A stretch of 64,000 nucleotides of DNA from Acidobacteriota bacterium. GTDB taxonomy: Bacteria > Acidobacteriota > Vicinamibacteria > Vicinamibacterales > 2-12-FULL-66-21. How positions within the stretch are numbered: position 1 is the stretch's first letter; every line of letters begins with the position of its first letter. The notes beneath the pieces were generated by a model that made no database searches, had not been told where the DNA came from, and was given only the letters and a program-made list of their open reading frames with translations. The stretch lies in NCBI GenBank assembly GCA_016184105.1, contig JACPDI010000065.1, positions 1 through 64,000 of the forward strand, read 5' to 3'. Of the stretch, positions 57,138 to 64,000 are shown in pieces. The translations under genes were made by a program, and so were the position numbers.

Positions 57138-57938
57138 ATGAAGATGCCCCGTCAGTTTCGTCCACTCGCCCTGGGTGTCGTGCTTGCCATGGCGACGCTG
57201 GCCACCGGTTATGCCAGCCACTCGTGGGGAGGCTATCACTGGGCCCGCACGAGCAATCCCGCGACGATCAAGACAGGAGACAACGTCAACGCGGACTGGG
57301 ACGCGTACCTCGATGAGGCCATCGCGGACTGGAACCAGTCGCGCGTCATTCAGCTCGCGGAAGTCGCTGGGGGCACGCGGCCGAAGAGCTGCCGGCCGAC
57401 GGCCGGTCGCATTGAAGCCTGCAACGCGCGGTACGGGAACACCGGCTGGCTCGGCCTCGCGCAGATCTGGATCAGCGGGTTGCACATCACGCAGGCGATC
57501 ACGAAGGTGAACGACACGTACTTCAGCACTGCGACATACAACACGCCTGCGTGGCGTCGTCTCGTGATGTGCCAGGAGCTGGCCCACGATTTCGGACTGG
57601 ATCACCAGGACGAGAACTTCAACAACGCGAACCTCGGGTCCTGCATGGACTACACGAGCGATCCGGACGGCCCGCCGAGCAACGAGCACCCCAACGCGCA
57701 TGATTTCGAGCAGCTCGAATCCATCTATGCGCATCTCGACAGCACGACGACCGTGGGACAGGCGCCGACCGGCAATCCCGCCGCGATGGACCAGATCGAT
57801 CTCGAAGGTCCCGGGCAGTGGGGCCGCCTGGTGCGCAGCACCAACGGCGGGCGCACCGAGCTGTACGAATTGGACTTCGGGCGCGGGAGGAAGGTGTTCA
57901 CGTTCGTGATCTGGACGGAAGAGTCGCCTGGTTACTGA
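57138..57938 (+). CDS. Exported matrixin-like protein with QExxH in place of HExxH
   Basis: A 266-residue protein with signal peptide (LALGVVLAMATLATGYA). The metzincin-like motif reads MCQELAHDFGLDHQDENFNN: the catalytic Glu and the second and third His are present, but the first zinc His is Gln. Upstream are VNADWDAYLDEAIADWNQS and Cys pairs. AGGAGG precedes the ATG. It could be a peptidase with altered metal binding or a non-catalytic relative. Overlaps the convergent M20 gene by 7 bases. Confidence 0.8.
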   Translation: MKMPRQFRPLALGVVLAMATLATGYASHSWGGYHWARTSNPATIKTGDNVNADWDAYLDEAIADWNQSRVIQLAEVAGGTRPKSCRPTAGRIEACNARYGNTGWLGLAQIWISGLHITQAITKVNDTYFSTATYNTPAWRRLVMCQELAHDFGLDHQDENFNNANLGSCMDYTSDPDGPPSNEHPNAHDFEQLESIYAHLDSTTTVGQAPTGNPAAMDQIDLEGPGQWGRLVRSTNGGRTELYELDFGRGRKVFTFVIWTEESPGY

Positions 57939-59386
57939 ATCTCCTTCACCTTCGGCACCGCGTACGTCTTCTCCAGCGCGGCGAGATACTCGCCGAAGAG
58001 CCCCTTGATCCCCTCGAACTCCTTCTTCACCGCGGCGCGGTATTCAGGGCGCGTGGCGAACTGGTGGAGCAGGGCCGCCATCGCCTGTGCCTGCACGGTG
58101 AACCCGTCGTGGCCGACCGGCTTCAGGTTGTCCTGTTCCATCTCGTACGTGTGGTTCGGCCAGTCGGAGGTATACGCCGAGAAGCCCGTGCCGGGAATGT
58201 CGCGCGAGACGCTGCCGCTCTCTTCGAAACCCTGCGGCTTGCCCGGGGCGGGCGCCAGTTTGCGCGCGCCGTACAGTTTCATCAGCGCGAACGCGCCCTC
58301 GGCGAGCGTCGCCGTGGCGATGCCGTCGCGCGCCTGCCCGTAGTTGTCGATTTTCACGACCGTGCCGGTGGCGAGCGCCGCCCCCTTCGCGGCGTTATCC
58401 GCGAACTCTCGGACCTGGCGCAGGTACACCTCGTCCGGGTAACGGATGTAGAAGTCCGCCTGCGCGCGATCCGGCACGACGTTGGGGGCGCTGCCTCCCT
58501 CGGTGATGATGCCCTGGATGCGGGCCTCCGGCCTGATGCTGCTGCGCACGGCGTCGATGTTGTTGAACAGGTGGATGACGGCTTCGAGCGCGTTGCGGCC
58601 GTTCCACGACGTCATCTGGTGCGCGGGCGCGCCGCCGAACGTGTAGCGCACGCCGTCGATATTCAGGCAGCAGGTGCCGAAGCCCGGCGCCGGGCGCGAC
58701 GTCTGCGTGCCGGCATGGCTGCGGACGATGACGTCCATCCCGTCGAAGACCCCCTTGCGGTGCATGACGGTCTTGGCCGACGGGTCCAGCAGCTCCTCGG
58801 CGGGCGTGCCCAAGACGGTCACGCTCCCGGGCAGGCCGTTCTTCGTCAGGAACTCCGCCACCGCCACCGCCGCGGCGATGCCCACGGGCCCCTGCGCGCA
58901 GTGCTGGTCGCCGTGAAACGCCCCCTGCGTGCCGCGCAGCGCGTCGTACTCGACGATGACGCCAAGCTGGGGGGAGCCGTTGTTGCGCTTGTAGCGTGCG
59001 ACAAACGCCGTGTCGAAGGCGGCCGCCGCGGTTCCCACCTGGACGTCGAAATCGTGGGCGCGCAACGCGGCGGCCAGCTTCTCGACCGACCGCGTTTCCT
59101 TGTAGCCGACCTCCGGATGCGTGCAGATATCGTCGCTGAGGGCGAGAAACTCGGACGCCATGAGCGCGCGGGCGCGCGCGGCGACGGCGTCGCGCGCATG
59201 ATTGGCGCCCGCGATCGTCGCCACGAGCGAGGGCACATCGAGCGAGGCCTCGAGCGCCGCCATTTTCTCGAGCACGTCGCGCGCGGCTTCGCGTTCGGTT
59301 GGCGTCTCCTGCGCGAGAGCCGGACCGCCGGTCGAGGTCAGGAGGATTGCGACAACCACGGTAGGAAGGCAGAACCCCTTGGTCAT
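57932..59386 (-). CDS. Exported M20-family amidohydrolase (AbgB-like)
   Basis: A 484-residue enzyme with signal peptide. Landmarks: SDDICTHPEVGYKE (first His), EYDALRGTQGAFHGDQHCAQG, GTPAEELLDPSAK (Glu-Glu), HAGTQTSRPAPGFG, and the late SDWPNHTYEME. This matches the AbgB-type M20 group that hydrolyses aminobenzoyl-glutamate or similar amides. ATG 59386 is preferred over 59392 because a TATCTT box ends only 3 bases before the latter. Confidence 0.88.
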   Translation of the reverse strand: MTKGFCLPTVVVAILLTSTGGPALAQETPTEREAARDVLEKMAALEASLDVPSLVATIAGANHARDAVAARARALMASEFLALSDDICTHPEVGYKETRSVEKLAAALRAHDFDVQVGTAAAAFDTAFVARYKRNNGSPQLGVIVEYDALRGTQGAFHGDQHCAQGPVGIAAAVAVAEFLTKNGLPGSVTVLGTPAEELLDPSAKTVMHRKGVFDGMDVIVRSHAGTQTSRPAPGFGTCCLNIDGVRYTFGGAPAHQMTSWNGRNALEAVIHLFNNIDAVRSSIRPEARIQGIITEGGSAPNVVPDRAQADFYIRYPDEVYLRQVREFADNAAKGAALATGTVVKIDNYGQARDGIATATLAEGAFALMKLYGARKLAPAPGKPQGFEESGSVSRDIPGTGFSAYTSDWPNHTYEMEQDNLKPVGHDGFTVQAQAMAALLHQFATRPEYRAAVKKEFEGIKGLFGEYLAALEKTYAVPKVKEIQ

Positions 59387-59395
59387 AGACATAAG

Positions 59396-59404
59396 AAGAT
59401 ACCA
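59396..59404 (-). promoter_or_regulatory. Candidate extended -10 (TGgTATCTT) of M20 gene
   Basis: Minus-strand TG, one base, TATCTT ending 9 bases before ATG 59386, back to back with the promoter for the alpha/beta hydrolase. Confidence 0.4.
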
Positions 59405-59417
59405 CCGCGAACCGCGC

Positions 59418-59423
59418 TATGAT
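59418..59423 (+). promoter_or_regulatory. Candidate -10 (TATGAT) of the alpha/beta hydrolase gene
   Basis: Ends 7 bases before ATG 59431 and contains the ATG at 59419, which argues against using that earlier start. Confidence 0.45.
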
Positions 59424-59430
59424 CCCTCGG

Positions 59431-60192
59431 ATGGCGGATCGCACGCTGGTGCTGCTGCACGCCTTTCCCCTCAGCTCGGCGATGTGGGATCCGCAGCTGG
59501 ACGCGTTTGACGGCTGGCGCGTGATGGCGCCGGACATCGGCGGATTCCGCCGGCCGAACGAGCCGGCCGGGAAGAGCGGTGGCGGCCCGCCTGGCGCGGG
59601 CATGAACGAGTGGGCGGCGGAGATCGCGCGCCTGCTCGACGCACGGGGCGTGACGCAGGCCGTGATCGGCGGCCTTTCGATGGGGGGCTATCTCGCGTTC
59701 GCCCTGTACCGGCACGCGCCGGGCCGGTTCGGCGCCCTGGTGCTCGCCGACACGCGCGCGACCGCTGACTCGGAAGAGGCGAAGGCAGGACGCCGCGCGA
59801 TGCAGGACCTCGCCGACAGCGGCGGGGCGCGTGCGATTGCCGACGACATGCTGCCGAAGCTGCTGGGCGAGACCACCAGGCGGGACCAGCCGGAGATCGG
59901 CGCGCGCGTCCGCGCGCTCATCGAAGCGAATCGTCCCGCCGCGATCAAAGCCGCGCTCGACGCCATGATGAACCGGCAGGATGCGCGGCCGCTCCTGCCG
60001 CGCATCGCGTGCCCCACGCTGATCGTGGTGGGCGAGGAGGACACGCTGACGCCGGCCGCCGCAAGCGAAGAGATGCACCGCGCGATTCGCGGCTCGCGCC
60101 TCGTGACCATCCCCCGCGCGGGGCACCTGTCGAACCTCGAACAACCGGGCGCCTTCAACGGCGCGCTTGGCCGTTTTCTCAAGGATCTTTGA
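59431..60192 (+). CDS. Alpha/beta-fold hydrolase
   Basis: A 253-residue hydrolase: LVLLHAFPLSSAMWDPQ (oxyanion), nucleophile elbow VIGGLSMGGYLAF, acid in LIVVGEEDTLTP and catalytic His in IPRAGHLSNLEQP. The sequence resembles the 3-oxoadipate enol-lactonase/esterase group. The start at 59431 follows a TATGAT box; DUF547 follows with a one-base overlap. Confidence 0.9.
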   Translation: MADRTLVLLHAFPLSSAMWDPQLDAFDGWRVMAPDIGGFRRPNEPAGKSGGGPPGAGMNEWAAEIARLLDARGVTQAVIGGLSMGGYLAFALYRHAPGRFGALVLADTRATADSEEAKAGRRAMQDLADSGGARAIADDMLPKLLGETTRRDQPEIGARVRALIEANRPAAIKAALDAMMNRQDARPLLPRIACPTLIVVGEEDTLTPAAASEEMHRAIRGSRLVTIPRAGHLSNLEQPGAFNGALGRFLKDL

Positions 60193-60998
60193 TGACCCTT
60201 CTGCTGCTTTTCACCTTTTCAGTTCTTCCTTCTTCCTTGTCGCTTTCGCAGCAACCTCCGTCCACCGCGGAGGCGATCCATCGACCGTTCGATCAGCTCC
60301 TCGACCTGTACGTGCGGGACGGCCTCGTGTACTACCGGGCGGTGCGCGCCGAGCGGGCGCGGCTCAACCGCTACGTCGCGTCGCTCGGCGCGGTCAGCCG
60401 CGCCACCTACGACGGCTGGAGCAAGGACCAGAAGATCGCGTTCTGGATCAACGCCTACAACGCATTCGTGCTGCAGGCCGTCGCGGGCGCGTACCCGCCG
60501 CGCGGCAACACCATTCGCCATGTGCCCGGCGCATTCGACAAGCGGGCGCACCGTGCGGCCGGTCGATCGGTGACCCTGGACCAGATCGAGAACCGCATCC
60601 TCCCCGAGTTCCGGGACCCGCGCGTGTACTTCGCGCTCGGCCGCGGCGCGTTGGGCAGCGGGCGGCTGCGCAGCGAGGCATACACGGCCGAGCGGCTCGA
60701 GGAGCAGCTGCGCAACCAGACGCAGGATGTCCTGGAGCACCAGAACCACGTGAAAATCGACCCGCTCACGGGGGAGCTTGCCGTCTCGCCGATCATCGGC
60801 TGGCACGAAGCGGAGTTCGTCGCCGCCTACGGCGGCAGCGATCGCGCCGCGAAGTTCGCGGAGAGGAGCCCGATCGAACGGGCCGTGCTCGCGCTGATCG
60901 ATCCGGTGCTGCTCCCGGGCGAGCGGGCGTACCTGGCGAAGGGCCAGTTCAAGGTCGTTTACCAGGAGTTCGACTGGGCCCTCAACGAACTGAAATAG
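60192..60998 (+). CDS. Exported DUF547-domain protein
   Basis: A 268-residue protein with signal peptide (LLLFTFSVLPSSLSLS) and a DUF547 domain: FDQLLDLYVRDGLVYYRAV, SKDQKIAFWINAYNAFVLQAV, RILPEFRDPRVYFALGRGALGSGRL. Secreted or periplasmic; function of the domain is unknown. Its ATG overlaps the hydrolase stop by one base. Confidence 0.9.
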   Translation: MTLLLLFTFSVLPSSLSLSQQPPSTAEAIHRPFDQLLDLYVRDGLVYYRAVRAERARLNRYVASLGAVSRATYDGWSKDQKIAFWINAYNAFVLQAVAGAYPPRGNTIRHVPGAFDKRAHRAAGRSVTLDQIENRILPEFRDPRVYFALGRGALGSGRLRSEAYTAERLEEQLRNQTQDVLEHQNHVKIDPLTGELAVSPIIGWHEAEFVAAYGGSDRAAKFAERSPIERAVLALIDPVLLPGERAYLAKGQFKVVYQEFDWALNELK

Positions 60999-61013
60999 CG
61001 GCCGTGGTGGTGT

Positions 61014-61793
61014 ATGAATCTGCAGCTCAAGGAGAAAGTCGCGCTCGTCACCGGATCGAGCCGGGGGCTGGGGCTTGCGAGCGCGCGCGCGCTCGTCGAG
61101 GAGGGCTGCCGGGTGTGCCTGTGCGCGCGCGGCGAAGAACAGTTGGTGAAGGCCGGCGCGGAGCTGGCGCTCGCCGCCGGCGCGGCCGACCGCATTACGG
61201 CGGTGCGGGTGGACCTCGCGACGCGTGACGGCGCGGAAGCGGCGGTCGCCCACACGGTGAGCGTCTTCGGCGGCCTGGATATCGTCGTGAACAACGTGGG
61301 GCGCGCGGCTGGCGCCGATATCGTTTCGACGTCGGACGAGGAGTGGCAGTCCGCCTTCGATGACACGCTGTTTCCCGCGGTGCGGGTGTCGCGTGCGGCC
61401 GTTCCTCAGTTGCGGCGGCGGGGCGGCGGAGCGATCATCATGATCGCGTCGATCTGGGGACGCGAATCCGGCGGCCGCATGACGTACAACGCCGTCAAGG
61501 CGGCCGAGATCAGCCTTGCCAAGGCCATGGCGCAGCAGCTCGCGAAAGACAACATCCGCGTGAACAGCGTCGCGCCAGGATCGATCCTGTTCGAAGGAGG
61601 ATCCTGGTGGAAGCGCCAGCAGCAGGACCCGCAAGGCATCGAGGACATGGTTCGCCGAGAGCTTCCGTTCGGCCGCTTCGGCCGGCCGGAGGAGGTCGGC
61701 GCCCTCGTCGCCTTCCTCGCCTCGGAGCGCGCCAGCTGGATCAGCGGCGCCTGCGTCGCCGTCGACGGGTGCCAGGGGCGGTCCAATATCTAG
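61014..61793 (+). CDS. SDR-family short-chain dehydrogenase/reductase
   Basis: A 259-residue classical SDR: ALVTGSSRGLGLASARAL (NAD(P) site), VNNVGRAAG, catalytic Ser in IMIASIWG, YxxxK in MTYNAVKAAE, and the C-terminal SWISGACVAVDGC. Oxidoreductase on a hydroxy/keto substrate, probably 3-ketoacyl-type or a secondary alcohol. Confidence 0.94.
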   Translation: MNLQLKEKVALVTGSSRGLGLASARALVEEGCRVCLCARGEEQLVKAGAELALAAGAADRITAVRVDLATRDGAEAAVAHTVSVFGGLDIVVNNVGRAAGADIVSTSDEEWQSAFDDTLFPAVRVSRAAVPQLRRRGGGAIIMIASIWGRESGGRMTYNAVKAAEISLAKAMAQQLAKDNIRVNSVAPGSILFEGGSWWKRQQQDPQGIEDMVRRELPFGRFGRPEEVGALVAFLASERASWISGACVAVDGCQGRSNI

Positions 61794-61803
61794 GCACGGG
61801 GCC

Positions 61804-61812
61804 TGATATAGT
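61804..61812 (+). promoter_or_regulatory. Candidate extended -10 (TGaTATAGT) of symporter gene
   Basis: Ends 6 bases before the GTG start at 61819. Confidence 0.45.
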
Positions 61813-61818
61813 CCCGCT

Positions 61819-63147
61819 GTGCTGTCGCAGCTCTCGGCCGCCATCCAGTCCACCGCCGACTTCCTCTTCATCCCAATCCTCGTCATCGTCCTGTTCGGGA
61901 CGGGGCTGTTCCTCACCGTGCGGCTGCGGTTCCTCCAGGTGCGCCGCACCGGCGATGCCGTGCGCGCGTTCTTCGGGCGGGCGGAAGCGGGCGCGCAGGG
62001 GGTGCTCTCGCCATTCCAGGCGTTCATGACCGCGCTGGCGGCGACGATCGGGACCGGCAACATCGCCGGTGTGGCTGCGGGCATCGTGTCGGGCGGGCCC
62101 GGCGCGCTGTTCTGGATCTGGTGCTACGGGTTCTTCGCGGCGATCATCAAGTTCACCGAAGCGGTCCTCGGAGTCCGCTATCGGGAGGTGACCGGTTCCG
62201 AGACGCGATCGGGTCCCATGTTCTACCTGCGGGACGGGCTGAAATCGCCCGCCCTCGCGATGACCTACGCCGTCGTCGCGGGCATTGCCGCGCTGACGAC
62301 GACGCCGTTCACGCAGACCAATTCGATCGCGCTGGTGATGAATACGCAGTTCGCGGTGCCCACGTGGGTCTCGGGGCTCGTCATCGCCGTGCTCGCGTGG
62401 CTGGTCATCATCGGCGGGATCACGTCGATCGGGCGCGCGGCCGAAAAGCTGACGCCGCTGAAGGTGGGGCTGTATCTCGCCGGCGGCCTGGTCGTGATCG
62501 CGTCCTTCGCGTCGCGCATTCCCGAAGTGCTCGGCCTGGTGTTCAGAGAGGCGTTTTCACTCCGGGCGACCGCCGGCGGATCGCTGGCAATCCTGGTGGC
62601 GATGCGCTACGGGCTCGCCCGCGGCCTCTACGCCAACGAGGCGGGCTACGGCACGGCCGCGGTGGCGTACGGCACCGCGCGATCGACCGACCCGACCCAG
62701 CAGGGGCTCAACGCGATCATGGAAGTCTTCATCGTCTCCTTCGTCACGTCGACGATCACCGCGATGACCGTGCTGCTGACGATGGCGAATCTTTCGGGGC
62801 AGACGAGCACGGCTGCCGTGGCGCTGGCGTTCAACGCCGCCATTCCCACCGTTGGCGGCTGGATCGTTGCCTTTTGCGTGTTCCTTTTCGGCTACACCAC
62901 GTTGATTGGCTGGGCGTACTACGGCGAACGATTCCTCGAGTACTGGCTGGGCCCGCGCGTGGTGATCCCCTACCGGTGGATCTACTGCCTGCTGATTCCA
63001 TTCGGCGCCATCTCGAAGGTCGATTTGGTGTGGGCCTGGGGCGACCTGATGAACGCGTTGCAGATCTTCCCGAATGTGATCGGACTCGTCGCGTTGAGCG
63101 GCGCTGTGAAAAAGGGGTCGGGAGCCTTTTTTTCTCGGCATCGTTAG
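61819..63147 (+). CDS. Alanine/glycine:cation symporter (AGCS family)
   Basis: A 442-residue transporter with about eleven helices. Family motifs: FQAFMTALAATIGTGNIAGVA, EAVLGVRYREVTGSETRSGPMFYL, RGLYANEAGYGTAAVAYGTA and FLFGYTTLIGWAYYGERFLEYW. Takes up alanine or glycine with sodium or protons. The last 13 residues (VKKGSGAFFSRHR) and the stop are supplied by a palindromic repeat; relatives normally end otherwise. Confidence 0.93.
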   Translation: MLSQLSAAIQSTADFLFIPILVIVLFGTGLFLTVRLRFLQVRRTGDAVRAFFGRAEAGAQGVLSPFQAFMTALAATIGTGNIAGVAAGIVSGGPGALFWIWCYGFFAAIIKFTEAVLGVRYREVTGSETRSGPMFYLRDGLKSPALAMTYAVVAGIAALTTTPFTQTNSIALVMNTQFAVPTWVSGLVIAVLAWLVIIGGITSIGRAAEKLTPLKVGLYLAGGLVVIASFASRIPEVLGLVFREAFSLRATAGGSLAILVAMRYGLARGLYANEAGYGTAAVAYGTARSTDPTQQGLNAIMEVFIVSFVTSTITAMTVLLTMANLSGQTSTAAVALAFNAAIPTVGGWIVAFCVFLFGYTTLIGWAYYGERFLEYWLGPRVVIPYRWIYCLLIPFGAISKVDLVWAWGDLMNALQIFPNVIGLVALSGAVKKGSGAFFSRHR

Positions 63148-63175
63148 GAAAAAAAGCTCCCGACCCCTTTTTCAC
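63106..63175. repeat. REP-like palindrome, family C (forms symporter C-terminus)
   Basis: A perfect 20-bp inverted repeat (GTGAAAAAGGGGTCGGGAGC and its complement) with additional T7/A7 pairing in the loop region. It overlaps the last codons of the symporter gene and might also terminate transcription. Confidence 0.9.
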
Positions 63176-63188
63176 TGCCTTTCGCCGC

Positions 63189-63217
63189 TTGATCGCCACC
63201 CGGCAGGCTGTTACGAT
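63189..63217 (+). promoter_or_regulatory. Candidate promoter of the MrfA-like helicase
   Basis: TTGATC, 17 bases, then TACGAT (63212-63217) with TG one base before. It precedes ATG 63253 by 35 bases. Confidence 0.5.
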
Positions 63218-63252
63218 TCCACAGTTTCACGGTTTTTCCGACGCCCATCCGC

Positions 63253-64000
63253 ATGAACTGGCTGCCCGCGCCCGCCGTGGACAAAGACCGCTCGCTGGAG
63301 GAGGCGCTGCAGCGTCTCGGCGGCTCCGCGATCCCCCGGCAGGCGGAAGGGGAGCCGATCGTGACGGCGGTCGAGCGGCTCCCGCCGGTGCCGGCGCAGT
63401 ACGCCCCCTTTCCCGAAGGCGTGGACGAGCGCCTGCTGGACGCGCTGCGCGCGCGGGGCATCGAGCATCTCTACACGCACCAGGCGGAGGTCTGGCGGCA
63501 CATCAGCGGCGGGCGCCACGTCGTGGTCATCACGCCCACCGCGTCGGGCAAGACGCTCTGCTACAACGGCCCCGTGCTGAACGAGATCCTGCGGGATCCG
63601 TCGGCGCGCGCGCTGTACCTGTTCCCGACCAAGGCGCTGGCGCAGGATCAGCTCGCCGAGCTGCACGGCCTGGCCGACCTGATCGCGGACCGTACCGGTT
63701 CTGAGATCGGCGTCTTCACGTACGACGGCGACACGCCGCAGGATGCGCGGCGCGCGATCCGATCCCGGGCGCATGTCGTGCTCAGCAATCCCGACATGGT
63801 GCACTCGGGGATCCTGCCGCACCATCCGCGCTGGGCGAAGCTGTTCGAGAACCTCACGTTCGTCGTCATCGACGAGCTGCACGCGTACCGCGGCGTCTTT
63901 GGCAGCCACCTGGCGAACATCATCCGCCGGCTGCGGCGCATCTGCCGCCACTACGGGTCGGATCCGATCTTCATCTGCTCGTCGGCGACCATCGCCAATC
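63253..64000 (+). CDS. DEAD/DEAH-box helicase, MrfA/YprA-like (3' part beyond window)
   Basis: The first 249 codons are visible. N-terminal RecA-like domain: [15 protein letters not shown] (Q-motif), Walker [41 protein letters not shown], the DEXH box [16 protein letters not shown], and SSATIAN at the window edge. MrfA proteins (helicase plus DUF1998) act in mitomycin C repair. The rest is outside the window. Confidence 0.88.
   Translation, partial: MNWLPAPAVDKDRSLEEALQRLGGSAIPRQAEGEPIVTAVERLPPVPAQYAPFPEGVDERLLDALRARGIEHLYTHQAEVWRHISGGRHVVVITPTASGKTLCYNGPVLNEILRDPSARALYLFPTKALAQDQLAELHGLADLIADRTGSEIGVFTYDGDTPQDARRAIRSRAHVVLSNPDMVHSGILPHHPRWAKLFENLTFVVIDELHAYRGVFGSHLANIIRRLRRICRHYGSDPIFICSSATIAN

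Noticed and set aside
59419-59430. Earlier ATG start for the alpha/beta hydrolase
   Set aside because: It lies within the TATGAT hexamer; the ATG at 59431 fits the spacing found at other genes and the family N-terminus.

Overview
The window is 64 kb of GC-rich DNA from a Gram-negative bacterium. Outer-membrane biogenesis genes (TamB, a multi-POTRA Omp85, a SurA-like chaperone), a very large FtsX/MacB-type permease of the kind expanded in Acidobacteria, a SWIB-domain protein, a PioB/MtrB-type porin and several secreted peptidases together suggest Acidobacteriota, most likely a Vicinamibacteria-like lineage. That placement is an inference from gene content. No rRNA, tRNA, CRISPR array, integrase or intact insertion sequence was seen.

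Layout. 1-1.6 kb: small membrane ORFs and a secreted aromatic-rich PEGA protein. 1.78-17.4 kb: one long, tightly packed forward run: hslV-hslU protease, FN3 lipoprotein, FAH-family hydrolase, transaldolase-like aldolase, a three-gene acyl-CoA carboxylase (carboxyltransferase, biotin carboxylase, separate biotin carrier), then tamB, an Omp85 protein and a SurA-like chaperone. Most junctions overlap by 1-11 bases. 17.4-19.6 kb: three reverse genes (four-helix-bundle protein, CPBP membrane protease, lipoprotein) set among arrays of a 7-bp repeat. 19.7-23.6 kb: NtrC-type regulator, its histidine kinase and a lipoprotein. 24.0-26.9 kb: B12-dependent ribonucleotide reductase with a candidate NrdR operator pair and promoter. 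27-35 kb: small genes mixed with truncated or deleted ones (serine hydrolase, TPR-like and VWA genes) and REP-like palindromes, plus cyclophilin, a BaiN-like flavoprotein, ArfB, SWIB and a wHTH protein. 35-44 kb: TrhA-like protein, serine hydrolase, ADOP-type permease, carbonic anhydrase, GNAT and M28 peptidase. 44.4-47.7 kb: a decaheme cytochrome and its porin, a likely trans-outer-membrane electron conduit, closed by a strong terminator. 47.8-64 kb: M14 peptidase, ECF sigma/zinc-finger pair, MFS transporter, RecQ, a chromate-transporter remnant, DUF2231/TPR protein, QExxH metalloprotease-like protein, M20 hydrolase, alpha/beta hydrolase, DUF547, SDR, alanine/glycine symporter and the start of an MrfA-like helicase.

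Three patterns cut across the genes. (1) Short palindromic elements of several families lie inside genes or form their ends (SurA-like N-terminus, NrdJ linker, RecQ and symporter C-termini). (2) Several spacers consist of 7-bp or 8-bp period arrays that run into stop and start codons. (3) Many genes without a Shine-Dalgarno have a TANNNT hexamer, often with an upstream TGn, only 6-13 bases before the start codon, suggesting extended -10 promoters and leaderless transcripts.
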